64,000 nt of DNA, taken from Lumbricus rubellus. Taxonomy: Eukaryota; Annelida; Clitellata; Crassiclitellata; Lumbricidae. Shown here in pieces: positions 49,844 to 60,397 of this stretch; position 1 is the stretch's first letter; each line of letters begins with the position of its first letter. A program made the position numbers and the translations under genes. The stretch spans positions 7,101,273 through 7,165,272 of the forward strand of contig OX243827.1 of the NCBI GenBank assembly GCA_945859605.1, written 5' to 3'. The notes beneath the pieces are model-generated. The model did not search any database, was not told the DNA's origin, and saw nothing but the letters and a program-made list of their open reading frames with translations.

Positions 49844-50271
49844 GATGGCCGCGTGTAACCGTTTAATGACCCCAATTTGTCAACATATCTACTCACATGG
49901 AATCGACGATTGGCTGTCTTCTTCATCTGAAGTTGTCTCTTCGCCACCACCGATGCTTTTGTCTGATCTGGTCAGCACTGCTGCAGTTGATGCAAATCTA
50001 GTTCTGAATTGTTTTTTTTGTGGGGAGTGGGGGGAGATTATGTGATGGAATTCTGCTGCATTCGCTTACATATCCATCACTTTATGGAATTGGAGGAATA
50101 GGCTGATGAGAGTGGGGTTTAACAGGAGATTCGAAGACGACGAATAGCCTATATACAGTGTCTGAGCTTTTCTAGAGAAGGATTTTGGGGGCGTCTTTAG
50201 CCGTCCTCTCCTCCAGCCTTCAATAATTTGCATCACGTGATGGGCGCATCACATGGATTTAATCAAGTTTT

Positions 50272-50529
50272 AGCATAAATGTAAATTAGGACAGCATATT
50301 AATAGCATAAATGTAAATTAGGACAGCATATTAATAGCATAAATGTAAATTAGGAAAGCATATTAATAGCATAAATGTAAATTAGGACAGCATATTAATA
50401 GCATAAATGTAAATTAGGACAGCATATTAATAGCATAAATGTAAATTAGAACAGCATATTAATAGCATAAATGTAAATTAGGACAGCATATTAATAGCAT
50501 AAATGTAAATTAGGACAGCATATTAATAG
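50272..50529. repeat. 32-bp tandem repeat, about 8 copies
   Basis: Unit AGCATAAATGTAAATTAGG + ACAGCATATTAAT, almost identical between copies (single changes near 50354 and 50450). A decayed copy (TCGGACAGCATATTAATAGC) follows at about 50573-50592. Confidence 0.95.
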
Positions 50530-50969
50530 CGACATGGCGTCTTATTGCGTCAATAATTATATGCCTTTAAATTCGGACAGCATATTAATAGCGACCATTT
50601 GTATGGCGCCTGTAGTGGCATGGGCGTAATAAGGTGCCATAATTATAGGCCTACTCATTGTCCCTATGCTGTCCTTATTATTTTCATGTATGTTAAAATT
50701 TAATTATATCAGACTATATTGAGATGGTGCTTATGTCTAAAGTGGTAGGCCCTACGTATAATTGCAATGACGTGAAAATTAATCTCACGTGTGCCTACTG
50801 CCTAGCGGATACTGACGTCGAATGTCATATCACTTAGAAATTAAAATTGCGAAAGTGAACGGAGTCTGTAATGCTTACATTAAGAAGCAATTTTTCTTAA
50901 GAAATTAATTTCTTTTTAGACCCAATTTGAACTGAACTCTCAATGTTTAAGAAAACGAAGACGCAGGAT

Positions 50970-50983
50970 GACGAAGATGATGA

Positions 50984-51017
<34 letters not shown>

Positions 51018-51105
51018 GGTGGTGATGACGATGATGATGATGGTGGTGGTGATGATGATGATGTTGATGCTGATGGGGGTTGGGGGTGGGGTTGGGGAGG
51101 GAAGG
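50970..51105. repeat. GAT/GGT trinucleotide tract
   Basis: GATGATGATGATGGTGGTGG units. Confidence 0.9.
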
Positions 51106-51397
51106 AGGAGGATCGGTTAATCTTCGTTGGGTGGTGACTGACTATCAGCAAGTGATTTGATTACCTTCGTCTGTCTCAGACCTTCTCCATATTCGTCATT
51201 CAATAGGTGTAATTCTACTCCAATTAAAATCCCACCTCTTCAAGAATACGTATACCATTTTATCCATCGAATCATCCTCAGCGAAACCCTCCTCAGCTGC
51301 TCGACTGGCTCCTCTCTCTGGTCTCTATGGCAACCGGACTCAGAGCATCCTCTGATCATCTCTGGACAACCTCTTTGACTTGACGTAGCAGCACTTG

Positions 51398-51532
51398 TGG
51401 GGAGGAGGAGGAAGAGGAGAATGAAGAGAGGATGTTAAAGAGAACGAGGATAAAGAGGAGGAGAAGGAGAAGAAGAAGGAGAAGGATAAAGAAAAAGGTG
51501 GCGTAGGAGAAGGAGAAGAAAAAGAAAAGGAG
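51398..51532. repeat. Polypurine tract
   Basis: GAGGAGGAGGAAGAGGAGAA-type sequence. Confidence 0.85.
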
Positions 51533-52074
51533 GAGTCTATAGCTACTAGCTTGATGTCGTCGTCATCATCATTATTATTATCCTCGTCGTCGTAGTTGTC
51601 GTTTTAGCAGTCGTATCGCCCAATCGTCATCACATAGCCTACCCGGTACAATCGTTGTCTTCATAAAGATTTTACTTTCGATTAGTTTGAGAAAATGAGA
51701 AATCACTTTTTATTTCTCATCCATCTGAATTTGTTTTATGTCGTTTTAGACATAGCCTACAATAGATCACAATGATTAATGATTCGTTTTTACACGGATC
51801 ACACGGACAAAGGTGAATCTCCGTTGAGGATTTGCAGACGAAAATCAAAGATGCACTGCTTCTTGAAATCGATTATTTCAGCGAAAGAAGAAGAATTTAA
51901 ACGGAAATTAAATGATGTCTAATTCCACAGATTCTAGGTACGTTTTCTCCACCGCCTTCTCGATCCTATATCTCTGATTGCAATTATCTTAGACGACGGC
52001 GATTGCATGCTCGAGTGCATGCACACACGCTTATCTAGAGCGATCTGTTGTTGATAAAGACTTCAGATGCATTC

Positions 52075-52105
52075 TATAAAGACCCAGCAGTCGTTGTTCA
52101 GCATG
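52075..52105 (+). promoter_or_regulatory. Possible TATA promoter
   Basis: TATAAAG at 52075-52081 and an initiator-like TTCAGCA at about 52098, at normal TATA-to-start spacing. It would drive the signal-peptide-like exon at 52338 with a 5' leader of about 235 nt. Confidence 0.35.
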
Positions 52106-52337
52106 CATGCGAGTTCGTTCACCAACTATTGCCATTAGCCACGCGCTGTATACGTGAGACACTCGTTGTTGATTGTTCCGTCTCTGAAAATCTGGTCGTC
52201 TGTTGGAAGCGGGGCTGCTCTCTGAGGACGGACGGATTCAGCGCTCCACTGATTCGCTCGACTGGAGCGCAATAATTTGTTGGTGCGAAGAGTTGACTCG
52301 TTGTTCTCAGTCTTCTACTAAAGTTATAGGCGTTACA

Positions 52338-52392
52338 ATGATGATGTTTCGATGGATGTACAGCGTGACGCTGTTTCTCTTTACAGTTCAAG
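52338..52392 (+). CDS. Candidate first coding exon with signal peptide
   Basis: ATGATGATG starts MMMFRWMYSVTLFLFTVQ, then a split codon, and the donor AAG|GTACGA. A short N-terminus with one Arg, a hydrophobic core (VTLFLFTV) and a small/polar end is the pattern of a secretory signal peptide. A first exon that ends in phase 1 just after the signal is very common in secreted-protein genes. A TATA box lies about 260 bp upstream. The in-frame sequence upstream of the ATG has no nearer Met. I do not recognise the family. The exon at 57788-57876 has the right phase to be its continuation, but other exons could lie between. The alternative is a chance hydrophobic frame. Confidence 0.4.
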
Positions 52393-52669
52393 GTACGATT
52401 GATGCTTGGATATTATAATAACTATTGGCACATTTTCTGACTTGGTTAGAATAATATTATTAGGATTACTCTGTCTTTGTGACGTTTCCATCAATAGGCT
52501 TGAGCCATATGAGTTGGCGCCGTTGATGGCTGCCAGATTTGTCTTGTATTTGTTTTTTTGTGTCATGTATTTTGTGCTTGTAAACCAGAGTGCGTTTTTG
52601 CAGCTGGTACATTAAAGAATATACTTACTTACTTACTTTTATCACTCACGTTAGGACAATTTAATATCA

Positions 52670-52885
52670 AAGCGGGTTCACCATCTCAGTGACCTTTCGT
52701 GTGCGCGTGTGCAGTAGTCAAGGTCACTACACAATAGACGGTGTATTATATTATAAAGATTGCAAATTTGCAATGCGCGAGTCTTTAAGTTTCCGAACTT
52801 TTGGTATATACACTGTCTATTGTAGTGGTGACCTTGACTACTGCGCACGCGCACTCGAAAGGTCACTGAGATGGTGAACCCGCTT
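52670..52885. mobile_element. Palindromic MITE, 11-bp duplication
   Basis: AAGCGGGTTCACCATCTCAG at the left is exactly inverted at the right. The match continues for about 75 bp per arm with few changes (CAGTAGTCAAGGTCAC, ACAATAGAC). ATTTAATATCA is repeated on both sides (52659-52669 and 52886-52896). The long duplication and full-length arms suggest a MULE-type or foldback MITE. Confidence 0.9.
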
Positions 52886-53049
52886 ATTTAATATCAGACA
52901 TCAGAGCTAACAGGTAAAGCCTTCTCTCTGAGCTGTGCATTTTCCTCGGCTCCATGCAGTCGAAATTAATTCCTTTAAATGTGCTGCTCAAGACTTTCTC
53001 TGGTCATACTTATGACCAAACAATCCCATCTTTCTTTGGATTACCTTTT

Positions 53050-53560
53050 GCATCAGGTTCTCTTTTAGATGTATGCATCTACCATATACAGTTCCGTGTT
53101 ATTGACTTTCTGTGTCCATCCTATTCTCGGGATCTTCCGATAGCACTTTCTCTCGAATGTCAGTATCCTTTTTCCAATGTGTTTAGTCTCACAACAACCA
53201 TACAGCATGCTGCCACGTAGGTCTGCAAGACACTCATTGTTTGTCACTAGCTTATGGCTTTATTTCTCCATAGCTTATAGCTTATCCATGGCTCTTAGCG
53301 TTATTATTATTATTATTAAATAAATTTATAACGCGCGAAAGGTCACACCGAAATGTGAATCTGTTGCTGACGTCTTGGCTATAGTCTGACCAGTATAGCC
53401 TACTTCTTGACCACAATCTAGATCGTATGTCATATTACTCCCGAGGTATGTGAACTTTTCAGCATTTTGCACCTGAAATCCGTCAATGGTCATCTTCCTT
53501 GATGGCTTCTTTTCGTCACATACCGTCGTGTTTGGTTTTGTCAGAGTTCATGCTGAAACC
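53050..53560 (-). pseudogene. LINE reverse transcriptase fragment
   Basis: On the minus strand, from right to left: VQNAEKFTYLGSNMTYD (about 53475-53420), then FERKCYRKIPRIGWTQK (about 53160-53110). 'EKF-YLGS' and 'FE-KC-RKILRI-W' are conserved blocks C-terminal to the catalytic core of animal non-LTR reverse transcriptases. They are separated by frameshifts and an ATT microsatellite (about 53300-53316). It cannot code for an enzyme. Confidence 0.75.
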
Positions 53561-53689
53561 ATATATTTCCCTTCTTCGCTTAGCGTGTGTGCTGTAGGCT
53601 ACCATCCAATCGTTGTTCGTCCCCCATCTAAGACGGTAACTTACTGGCTAAAATATCCCCTCGTAACATACCATTACCAGATACTGGCA

Positions 53690-53875
53690 CAGAGGCTTTT
53701 TTAACGTGCAGTTGTACACAAAATGTGCAGTTCTAAATGGATTTGTGCAGTTGTAGAAGCATTTCAGTACAGTTAAAACCATAGAAAAAGGTCATTGTCC
53801 TCGATTGAAAGTAATTTACCATGGAGGATGGAAAAGGAGCTGTGCAGTTCTAAAAATTCCTTAAAAACAGCCCTG
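53690..53875 (+). mobile_element. hAT-like MITE family M1, complete copy
   Basis: Starts CAGAGGCTTTTTTAACGTGC and ends TTAAAAACAGCCCTG, the inverse of CAGGGCTGTTTTTAA. ACTGGCA repeats on both sides (about 53683-53689 and 53877-53883), part of an 8-bp duplication. Related copies are at 10266 and 26004. Confidence 0.8.
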
Positions 53876-54297
53876 CACTGGCACATTGGCTGAGTTCAGC
53901 TGGGTCCAACCGGATCTGAGATCTCTGACCTCGGACTAATAGTACGCCACCTAAAAGAATAGAGAGCCGTCGCCTCTTAATGTGTTTCTGTTGTAATAAT
54001 CGACTCTATAGATGCACCTCGCGTCTTACATTTAATTTATGATTATTCGAAATAGCAATTAACGCAGATAAAACATTCGCCAGTTAGACTTAAGTCGTTG
54101 ATTTGCAAAGATTTTGGAGGTCCGGTGTCACGAAATAGAGAAGACTATCCCCCTAATGATCGTATCGTAGAGAAGTTGAAAAAACCACTTACGCGTGTGT
54201 TTATTCTTTGCAAATTACCTTCCATTTGCCTCTCTTTGAACAATGACACTAACAGGTGCGTTTATTCCTACTAGATAAATTGTTTGCTTTGGTTTTA

Positions 54298-54450
54298 GAA
54301 CACTTAGAACATTTAGAACACCTAAGAACATCTTAGAACATTTAGAACACCTAAGAACATCTTAGAACATTTAGAACACCTAAGAACATCTTAGAACATT
54401 TAGAACACCTAAGAACATCTTAGAACATTTAGAACACCTAAGAACATCTA
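54298..54450. repeat. 29-bp tandem repeat, about 5 copies
   Basis: Unit GAACATTTAGAACACCTAAG + AACATCTTA. It is itself built of related 9-11-bp TTAGAACA subunits. Confidence 0.95.
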
Positions 54451-55018
54451 GATAATTTCGAGTTGCCTTGCATTGAGCATTGCTTAGGACACTTAGAACA
54501 ATTAGAGTCACTTTAAATTTTGATTACAGCGTACATTTTTCAATTGTAGACTACGCTAATAATAATTGGGATAGAATGGTTTATCCCTCGGATAGTCTAT
54601 ACCGGTATCGGTATATTCCATCCGGGGGAAAGATGAATTCATCCCCGGATAGATTAAAATAATCATCCCACGCATAGCTTTAAGCTGTAGGTTTATGATA
54701 GACTATCCCGTGACACCGACGCTACCTCCCGCCGCTCCCGTATGAGTAATTTAGCAAAATGACTAGACCTACATGTAAGCTTATGTATAGCAAATATGAA
54801 ATATATCTTCAGCAGCAGCTTGTCTGAGTAGAAGGCAGAAAAGTTCTCACCCGTATCAGTAGATAGCTAGAGATCACAACAGGACATTAATTTTTGTTCC
54901 TGGCTGTGAATCGATTGAAAACATGATACATCCCATGCCATGGAATGGATTCAGCGAGCGAATTAAGAGTAGGCTACATGAAGTCTGTCTAGAAAGAATC
55001 GTAGACTTAATCTCTACA

Positions 55019-55080
55019 TTTATAAAGCACCACTCAAAAGCCAAGCGCAGAGCACCAGCTTATTTACGAGCGCTGCGTCT
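55019..55080 (-). repeat. Short SINE-like repeat, family S1
   Basis: Inverse order of S1: AAAGCACCACTCAAAAGCCA, AGCGCAGAGCACCAGCTTAT, TTACGAGCGCTGCGT. Confidence 0.75.
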
Positions 55081-55131
55081 AGTCAGAGGAGTTGTCCAAC
55101 AAGAGTATGCTTGTAGTCTATGTGCACTTGT

Positions 55132-55331
55132 TATAGCGCTCCTTCAAGCTCGCTACTCAGAGGCGCTTCTGTCTACAGAGCGGACACTGCATCGGAGTTT
55201 CACGCCGAAGCGCTAAGCAATTGCAAGTGAAGGACTTGCCCAAGGTCCATAAGCGGTGACTTGAGGTGGATTCGAACCTGCAAACCTTCGGCTGCAAAGC
55301 AACGACGCCACCACAACACCACCGCGCCCCA
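55132..55331 (-). repeat. tRNA-derived SINE, family S2
   Basis: Complete minus-strand copy: CGCGGTGGTGTTGTGGTGGC head, GCAGGTTCGAATCCACCTC B box, GACCTTGGGCAAGTCCTTCA body and the inverted TATAGCGCTCCTTCAAG tail. Confidence 0.8.
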
Positions 55332-55722
55332 ACAAAAGAGTAGCTCGAAGGAGATCGAAGTCCGGCGAGCAAAGTATCAGAGGTGGCTGAGTAGCTGTTA
55401 ATTAAGGTGGGTGGCGTTTAAAATAAAAGTCGAGAATTGAAAGGTGAATGATCAGATGAGGCGGGATGAGAGTTCATATATAAGAAGGTAAGGATTCAGT
55501 TCAGAATGGAAAGCGTGCGGTGCAAGAGCGAGCGAGGAAGGAAGGGACATCGAGCGGAATAATTCAGTATGAGCAGAAAATCATTCCAGAGGCGTGATCA
55601 GGGGCAGTGTTTGATATGGGTCAGTTGGAGAAGTTGAGATGAATAGTGACCAGAGCTCGAGACAGAGCGAGAATCGGGTGGAGCGGCGGTTTGACTGGAT
55701 TTATTTATTTTTCGCATTTGCT

Positions 55723-55903
55723 ACAACGCCCCTTCACTATTCAGAGGCGCTCCCGACTACATCGCGGACACTGCATCGGAGTTTCACGCAGGTGCGCGCG
55801 AGCAATTGCTCAAGGTCTCTGTGCGGCGGCTTGAGGTGGATTAGAACCTGAAATTCTTCGGTTCCAAGACACACCGAAACCACCACTACACCACCGCGCT
55901 CTG
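55723..55903 (-). repeat. tRNA-derived SINE, family S2
   Basis: Minus-strand copy 0.4 kb from the previous one: GCGCGGTGGTGTAGTGGTGG head, a mutated B box (AGGTTCTAATCC), GACCTTGAGCAATTGCTCGC body and AATAGTGAAGGGGCG tail. Confidence 0.75.
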
Positions 55904-56779
55904 CAAATGGATGGTGAAGAGCGCACAAAAATATCTATAGGCTGGCGGTAATGTAAAGAGTTGTAGGCCTATAGGTTAGGGATAACACTTTGAAAGAAAT
56001 AACGAGTTGGGCATCGTTGCAGTAAGGACAGCATCATAAAGACCACTAAGCCAGACTTCCCGCTTAAACTCGCGAACCCCATAGATCTGCACATGCAGTG
56101 CACGTTGCAAGCGTTTCACATATTTTCAGCGCAAATACATAAATCATTTATGTGCGTCTTATAGGCTACAGAGACGACTTATTCTAGGCAGCCAATTACT
56201 CGAAGAGAGACTGCACGACGACCACAGCTGCAGCCAAACAATACTCGATTAATGCGTTTTATTGCCACACACTCACATACACCGGTACATGCAAATAAGT
56301 TCACGACTTGAATCTCGTCATTCAAGGATCGAGAAGGATCGAAGATACTTGTAAGCACTTCATTACTATAACTGCATTGCAACTGCGGTTGTTAACACGG
56401 TCTTGCCCTCCCTAAGTACATAATTACCACAATCGCGGTTACTTGCAAGCAGGTTGCGTCCATTGCTTCGTGCAAGTAATAATGAATTTATATAGTGGCA
56501 ACTGAAGACATTCTTAAGAAGCGATTTTGCAGTAAGGCATGTGTGTATAATATATAAATATATATAATAGGCCTATATACATGTGTATTGTGTATAGGCT
56601 ATAATAATACACACAGGATATTTTATATTATCAGTCGAATGTTGCAACCGACGTGTAGTAATTAGTGCCTGCATTTATTTGTATATAAGCCTTAGGTCTA
56701 AGTTTTACGCCATCTTGGTATTTGGCGGGAGTCTGAATCATATATGTAGAAAGGGTTTTGGGATCAAAGTTGGGCCGGA

Positions 56780-56990
56780 TTTTGGTGCTAGTGATACATG
56801 CGAAGTTCTTTCCTTCTGAGGAACTTCGACATTCTTCTTCTTTAGGTTCTCTGCCAAGTGGCAGGTCAAAACGTCCAATGTCTCCATCTTTCACGCTGTT
56901 GTGCCATGTCCTTAAGTTCTCTGTAACCCCTCCATCATCCCGTCCAGAAATTTTTGTCTAGGTCTTCCTCTGCACCTCTTACCCTCCAAC
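56780..56990 (-). repeat. LINE 3'-tail fragment
   Basis: TTCTCTGCCAAGTGGCAGG, read on minus as RFDLPLGREPKEEE, belongs with the NLPDGRE/LPQGRE fragments at 23725 and 36985. The rest is too decayed to name. Confidence 0.4.
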
Positions 56991-57787
56991 ATTTAATTTA
57001 GTCGAAGGTTTATCTCAGTTTGAGAAGGACTCATCGTAAATTTTGAATCAGTTGCGTTCTCGCATATCTATTCAAGAAACGCAATCCTCAGAATGTCCTC
57101 AGAAAGCCCATAATAATTATTACTGAATCCGTTTAGAGCCTACGTGAGTCAAATCTAATACCCACTGGACTATACTGGTAGGGCGGCTCGTTCTTGTCGC
57201 TCTATCATGTGACTCATGTCGCTTTCTATTCGTAAGTTAATATGACTAAAATGTCTGCAATCTGTCTGTCTATCTATAGATATATGTGAAACTGAAACCA
57301 CTGGTCTGTTTCAACATTACAAGGCAGTTGGTATACTTCATACCTAGACAACATGTGGAAGTCATAAAATTATGTTTATGGGCCAATATATATAACGCAT
57401 GCACGTGTATATATATATATACATATATATGTATAACATTGTATAGACCTACATGTATAGCCTATGTATGCATATACGGTAGTGTTCCAACTTTTTTCTC
57501 TCTCGGAAATGGTGTTAAATCTTCATGGGTCATATTACATATAAGCTTACATTCGGCCAGAAATATAAGTAATTATGTATAATTATTTTCCACCTAAAAT
57601 ATATTGGTATTTTTAATTATTGCCAAAGTTCGGATAATCATGAACCATGTGAAATTTGATCTGCGAAAGCTCCATTTGTTGCTCATATTATATTTGTCAT
57701 ATATCGTTACTGACCTGAGATCTGTCGAACGAGTCTGTGTTCTTGGCTGATCAAAATATTCAATCTGTGTTTTTTTGTGTATTTCAG

Positions 57788-57876
57788 GGGAATTAATGAT
57801 GGCACGGCGGCGGACAAGGCAGATCGATGACGGTGGTCCACCTCGCCATGTCTCCATCTCACCCAATTCCAAGTAA
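57788..57876 (+). CDS. Candidate terminal coding exon
   Basis: A long pyrimidine-rich acceptor, TGTTTTTTTGTGTATTTCAG, precedes GGGAATTAATGATGGCACGG. If the preceding exon ends in phase 1, the frame reads GELMMARRRTRQIDDGGPPR, then HVSISPNSK and TAA. Its GC-rich, well-formed codons contrast with the flanks. It fits the phase of the signal-peptide-like exon at 52338; together they would give a peptide of about 47 residues with an Arg-Arg-Arg site. It also loosely resembles the RRPSCIDGVVPVSIIP stretch of the ankyrin gene's last exon, so it could be an alternative exon there. Another frame (phase 2) gives GINDGTAADKADR and a stop. Confidence 0.35.
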
Positions 57877-58935
57877 AAAAATTATATTCAGAGTTAACAG
57901 CACTAACAACATAACACATTGATTTCACACTTATTTAACAACACATGTTATTCGCAGCTAAGTCATTTTAAAGCGACCGTTTGGTAGCTTGGTTAATACA
58001 TTTGCTGATCAATTGATTGAAGGCGACCTCTCCTATAATAATGGTTTAGTACATATCTGATGCTACACTCAAGTTATGCCACACCTAGGCCTATTTGTGT
58101 GAAATATCTGCAGTATGTAGGCCTATCTGATTTATACTCATGATACTCCGCTGCTTCAATTTCCTTAGAGACTTAGAAGTAAGTCTAACCATGTATCTGA
58201 CAAATTCTTCGGTTGTTTTGAACTTATATGCATGTGACTAGACTGAGGTCGAAAGAAGGAAATTTTCGAACTATGAAGTAAATAATTACGTATTAAGATG
58301 GATTATCGCAATTAGACTACATAAAACTTTTATTTTAGTTGGGCACCGAAACATCAAGCTTACAAAGTAGCCTATCCATTCTTGTGTCATACTGTCATAA
58401 TTTTATTTTATGATCAAGAAATAGGAAGGTTTCCTATTTTAAAACCTGCAATTTAGCCTACCACATCATAAGGAAAAACGATTTTAAAATAAGGTCTTAC
58501 AGACTCCAAGTATAGGCCTACCAGTGACCATATAGTTCAGTCTTTTTTCTTAACATCTCAGCTTTTTGAGGTCAACTTAGGTCTACACAAATTGCTGTTT
58601 TATTTCGAATCGAGTAAGAGGCCAATTCGTGACGAATGAGAGTAGAATAGGAATTATGATCTCAGACAAAATGGCTTTTGCATAAAGACATATATATATA
58701 TATATTTATGGCAAATAAATTCCATAGTAAATTGCATATAAAATTATATCTCGGATCGCTATCATCGCTTAATACTACAGCAAATTGTAATAAAACATTT
58801 ATTTTTAGTTCTTCGAATTGGGGTGGCCTTCAGTGTCGGGTTAATAAAAGATTTCAGCAATAAAGTGAAAATAAATCCTGTTAATTCAGTCTCTAAAACG
58901 ACAAAAAGACGAGGCAGAAAAGACAGGTTGTGAAG

Positions 58936-59795
58936 ACAAACAATTATGCAGTGGCACAGATAGGCAGATACGCAGACAAACAGATAGGCAGACAGACAGA
59001 TTGGCAGACATATAGATAGGCAGACAGACATACAGATAGACAGACAGACAGATGAGCAGACAGACAGATAGGCAGACATACAGATAGGCAGAAAGACAGA
59101 TAGGCAGAAAGACAGATTGGCAGACATATAGATAGGCAGACAGACATACAGATAGACAGACAGACAGATGGGCAGACAGACAGATAGGCAGACATACAGA
59201 TAGGCAGAAAGACAGATAGGCAGACAGACAGATAGGCAGACAGACAGATATGCAGACAGACAGATAGGCAGACAGACAGATTGGCAGACATATAGATAGG
59301 CAGACAGACATACAGATAGACAGACAGACAGATGAGCAGACAGACAGATAGGCAGACATACAGATAGGCAGAAAGACAGATAGGCAGAAAGACAGATTGG
59401 CAGACATATAGATAGGCAGACAGACATACAGATAGACAGACAGACAGATGGGCAGACAGACAGATAGGCAGACATACAGATAGGCAGAAAGACAGATAGG
59501 CAGACAGACAGATAGGCAGACAGACAGATATGCAGACAGACAGATAGGCAGACATACAGATAGGCAGAAAGACAGATAGGCAGAAAGACAGATAGGCAGA
59601 CAGACAGATGGGCAGACAGACAGATAGACAGATGGGCAGACAGACAGATGAGCAGACAGACAGATAGGCAGATAGACAGATAGGCATACAGAAAGATAGG
59701 CAGACATACAGATAGGCAGAAAGACATATAGGCAGACAGACAGATAGGCAGACAGACAGACAGATAGGCAGACAGATAGGCAGACGGGTTGTGAT
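58936..59795. repeat. GACA/GATA minisatellite with 280-bp higher-order period
   Basis: Units of CAGACAGATAGG, CATACAGATAGG, AAAGACAGATAGG and GATTGGCAGACATATAGATA. The block beginning GATTGGCAGACATATAG occurs at 58999, 59115, 59279 and 59395; spacing 116, 164, 116 shows an exact 280-bp duplication. The Cys/Leu/Ser/Pro-rich minus-strand frames of up to 387 codons are artefacts. Confidence 0.95.
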
Positions 59796-59878
59796 GGTGA
59801 TGGTGGTGGTGGTGATAATGATGGTAATGTTGATTGATAGTGATGATAAGGATGGTGATGTCGGTCTCTTTTGCCATA

Positions 59879-60172
59879 TAGATGAAGAGCATTAGATGTG
59901 AGATCACTCTGAAGGGGCAAAACATAAGCCAAAGCTGAATTTTTCAGGAAACATTCCCAATACCATTAGGAACAACATATCCAAAATCCCCGTGAATCCC
60001 TCTGGAGCTCTTTCCAAAATCCAAGATGGCGTCCAAGATGGCCACCAAAATCTTAAAACTGTTATATTTCCGCTTAAAATCGACGTAGCGTCACAATTTT
60101 GATGGCTACATACACATTTATAAGGTTAAGGAATACAATCAAACATGTTCTGAATCACTAAGTATTCATACA
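59879..60172. repeat. Left terminal inverted repeat of the Academ-like element
   Basis: Matches 62970-63254 inverted over its whole length apart from the ten-base indel at about 59899-59908 and scattered single changes. Confidence 0.9.
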
Positions 60173-60397
60173 CAGCTACAGTATCGAGCTGGTCAGCTAT
60201 GAATGGTATGGCCATAATATGGTCTATAGCATTGACAATTGTACTCGAAATATACTGTTGTATCTTTTAATTTTGACTTTCACAGTATAGTAGTATAGTA
60301 CAGTATACTATAGTACACAGTATAGTAGAATAAGGTAGTAGTCTACTCTAGACCATGAGAACTACCACTCTACATAAAAGCATCTGAAATCATTGCA

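Noticed and set aside
50272..50529. CRISPR-like regular repeats
   Set aside because: The 32-bp units are head to tail with no spacers, and the genome is eukaryotic.
58762..59932. 387- and 348-codon minus-strand frames rich in Cys, Leu, Ser, Pro, looking like membrane proteins
   Set aside because: Both are translations of the GACA/GATA minisatellite in different frames with no domain.
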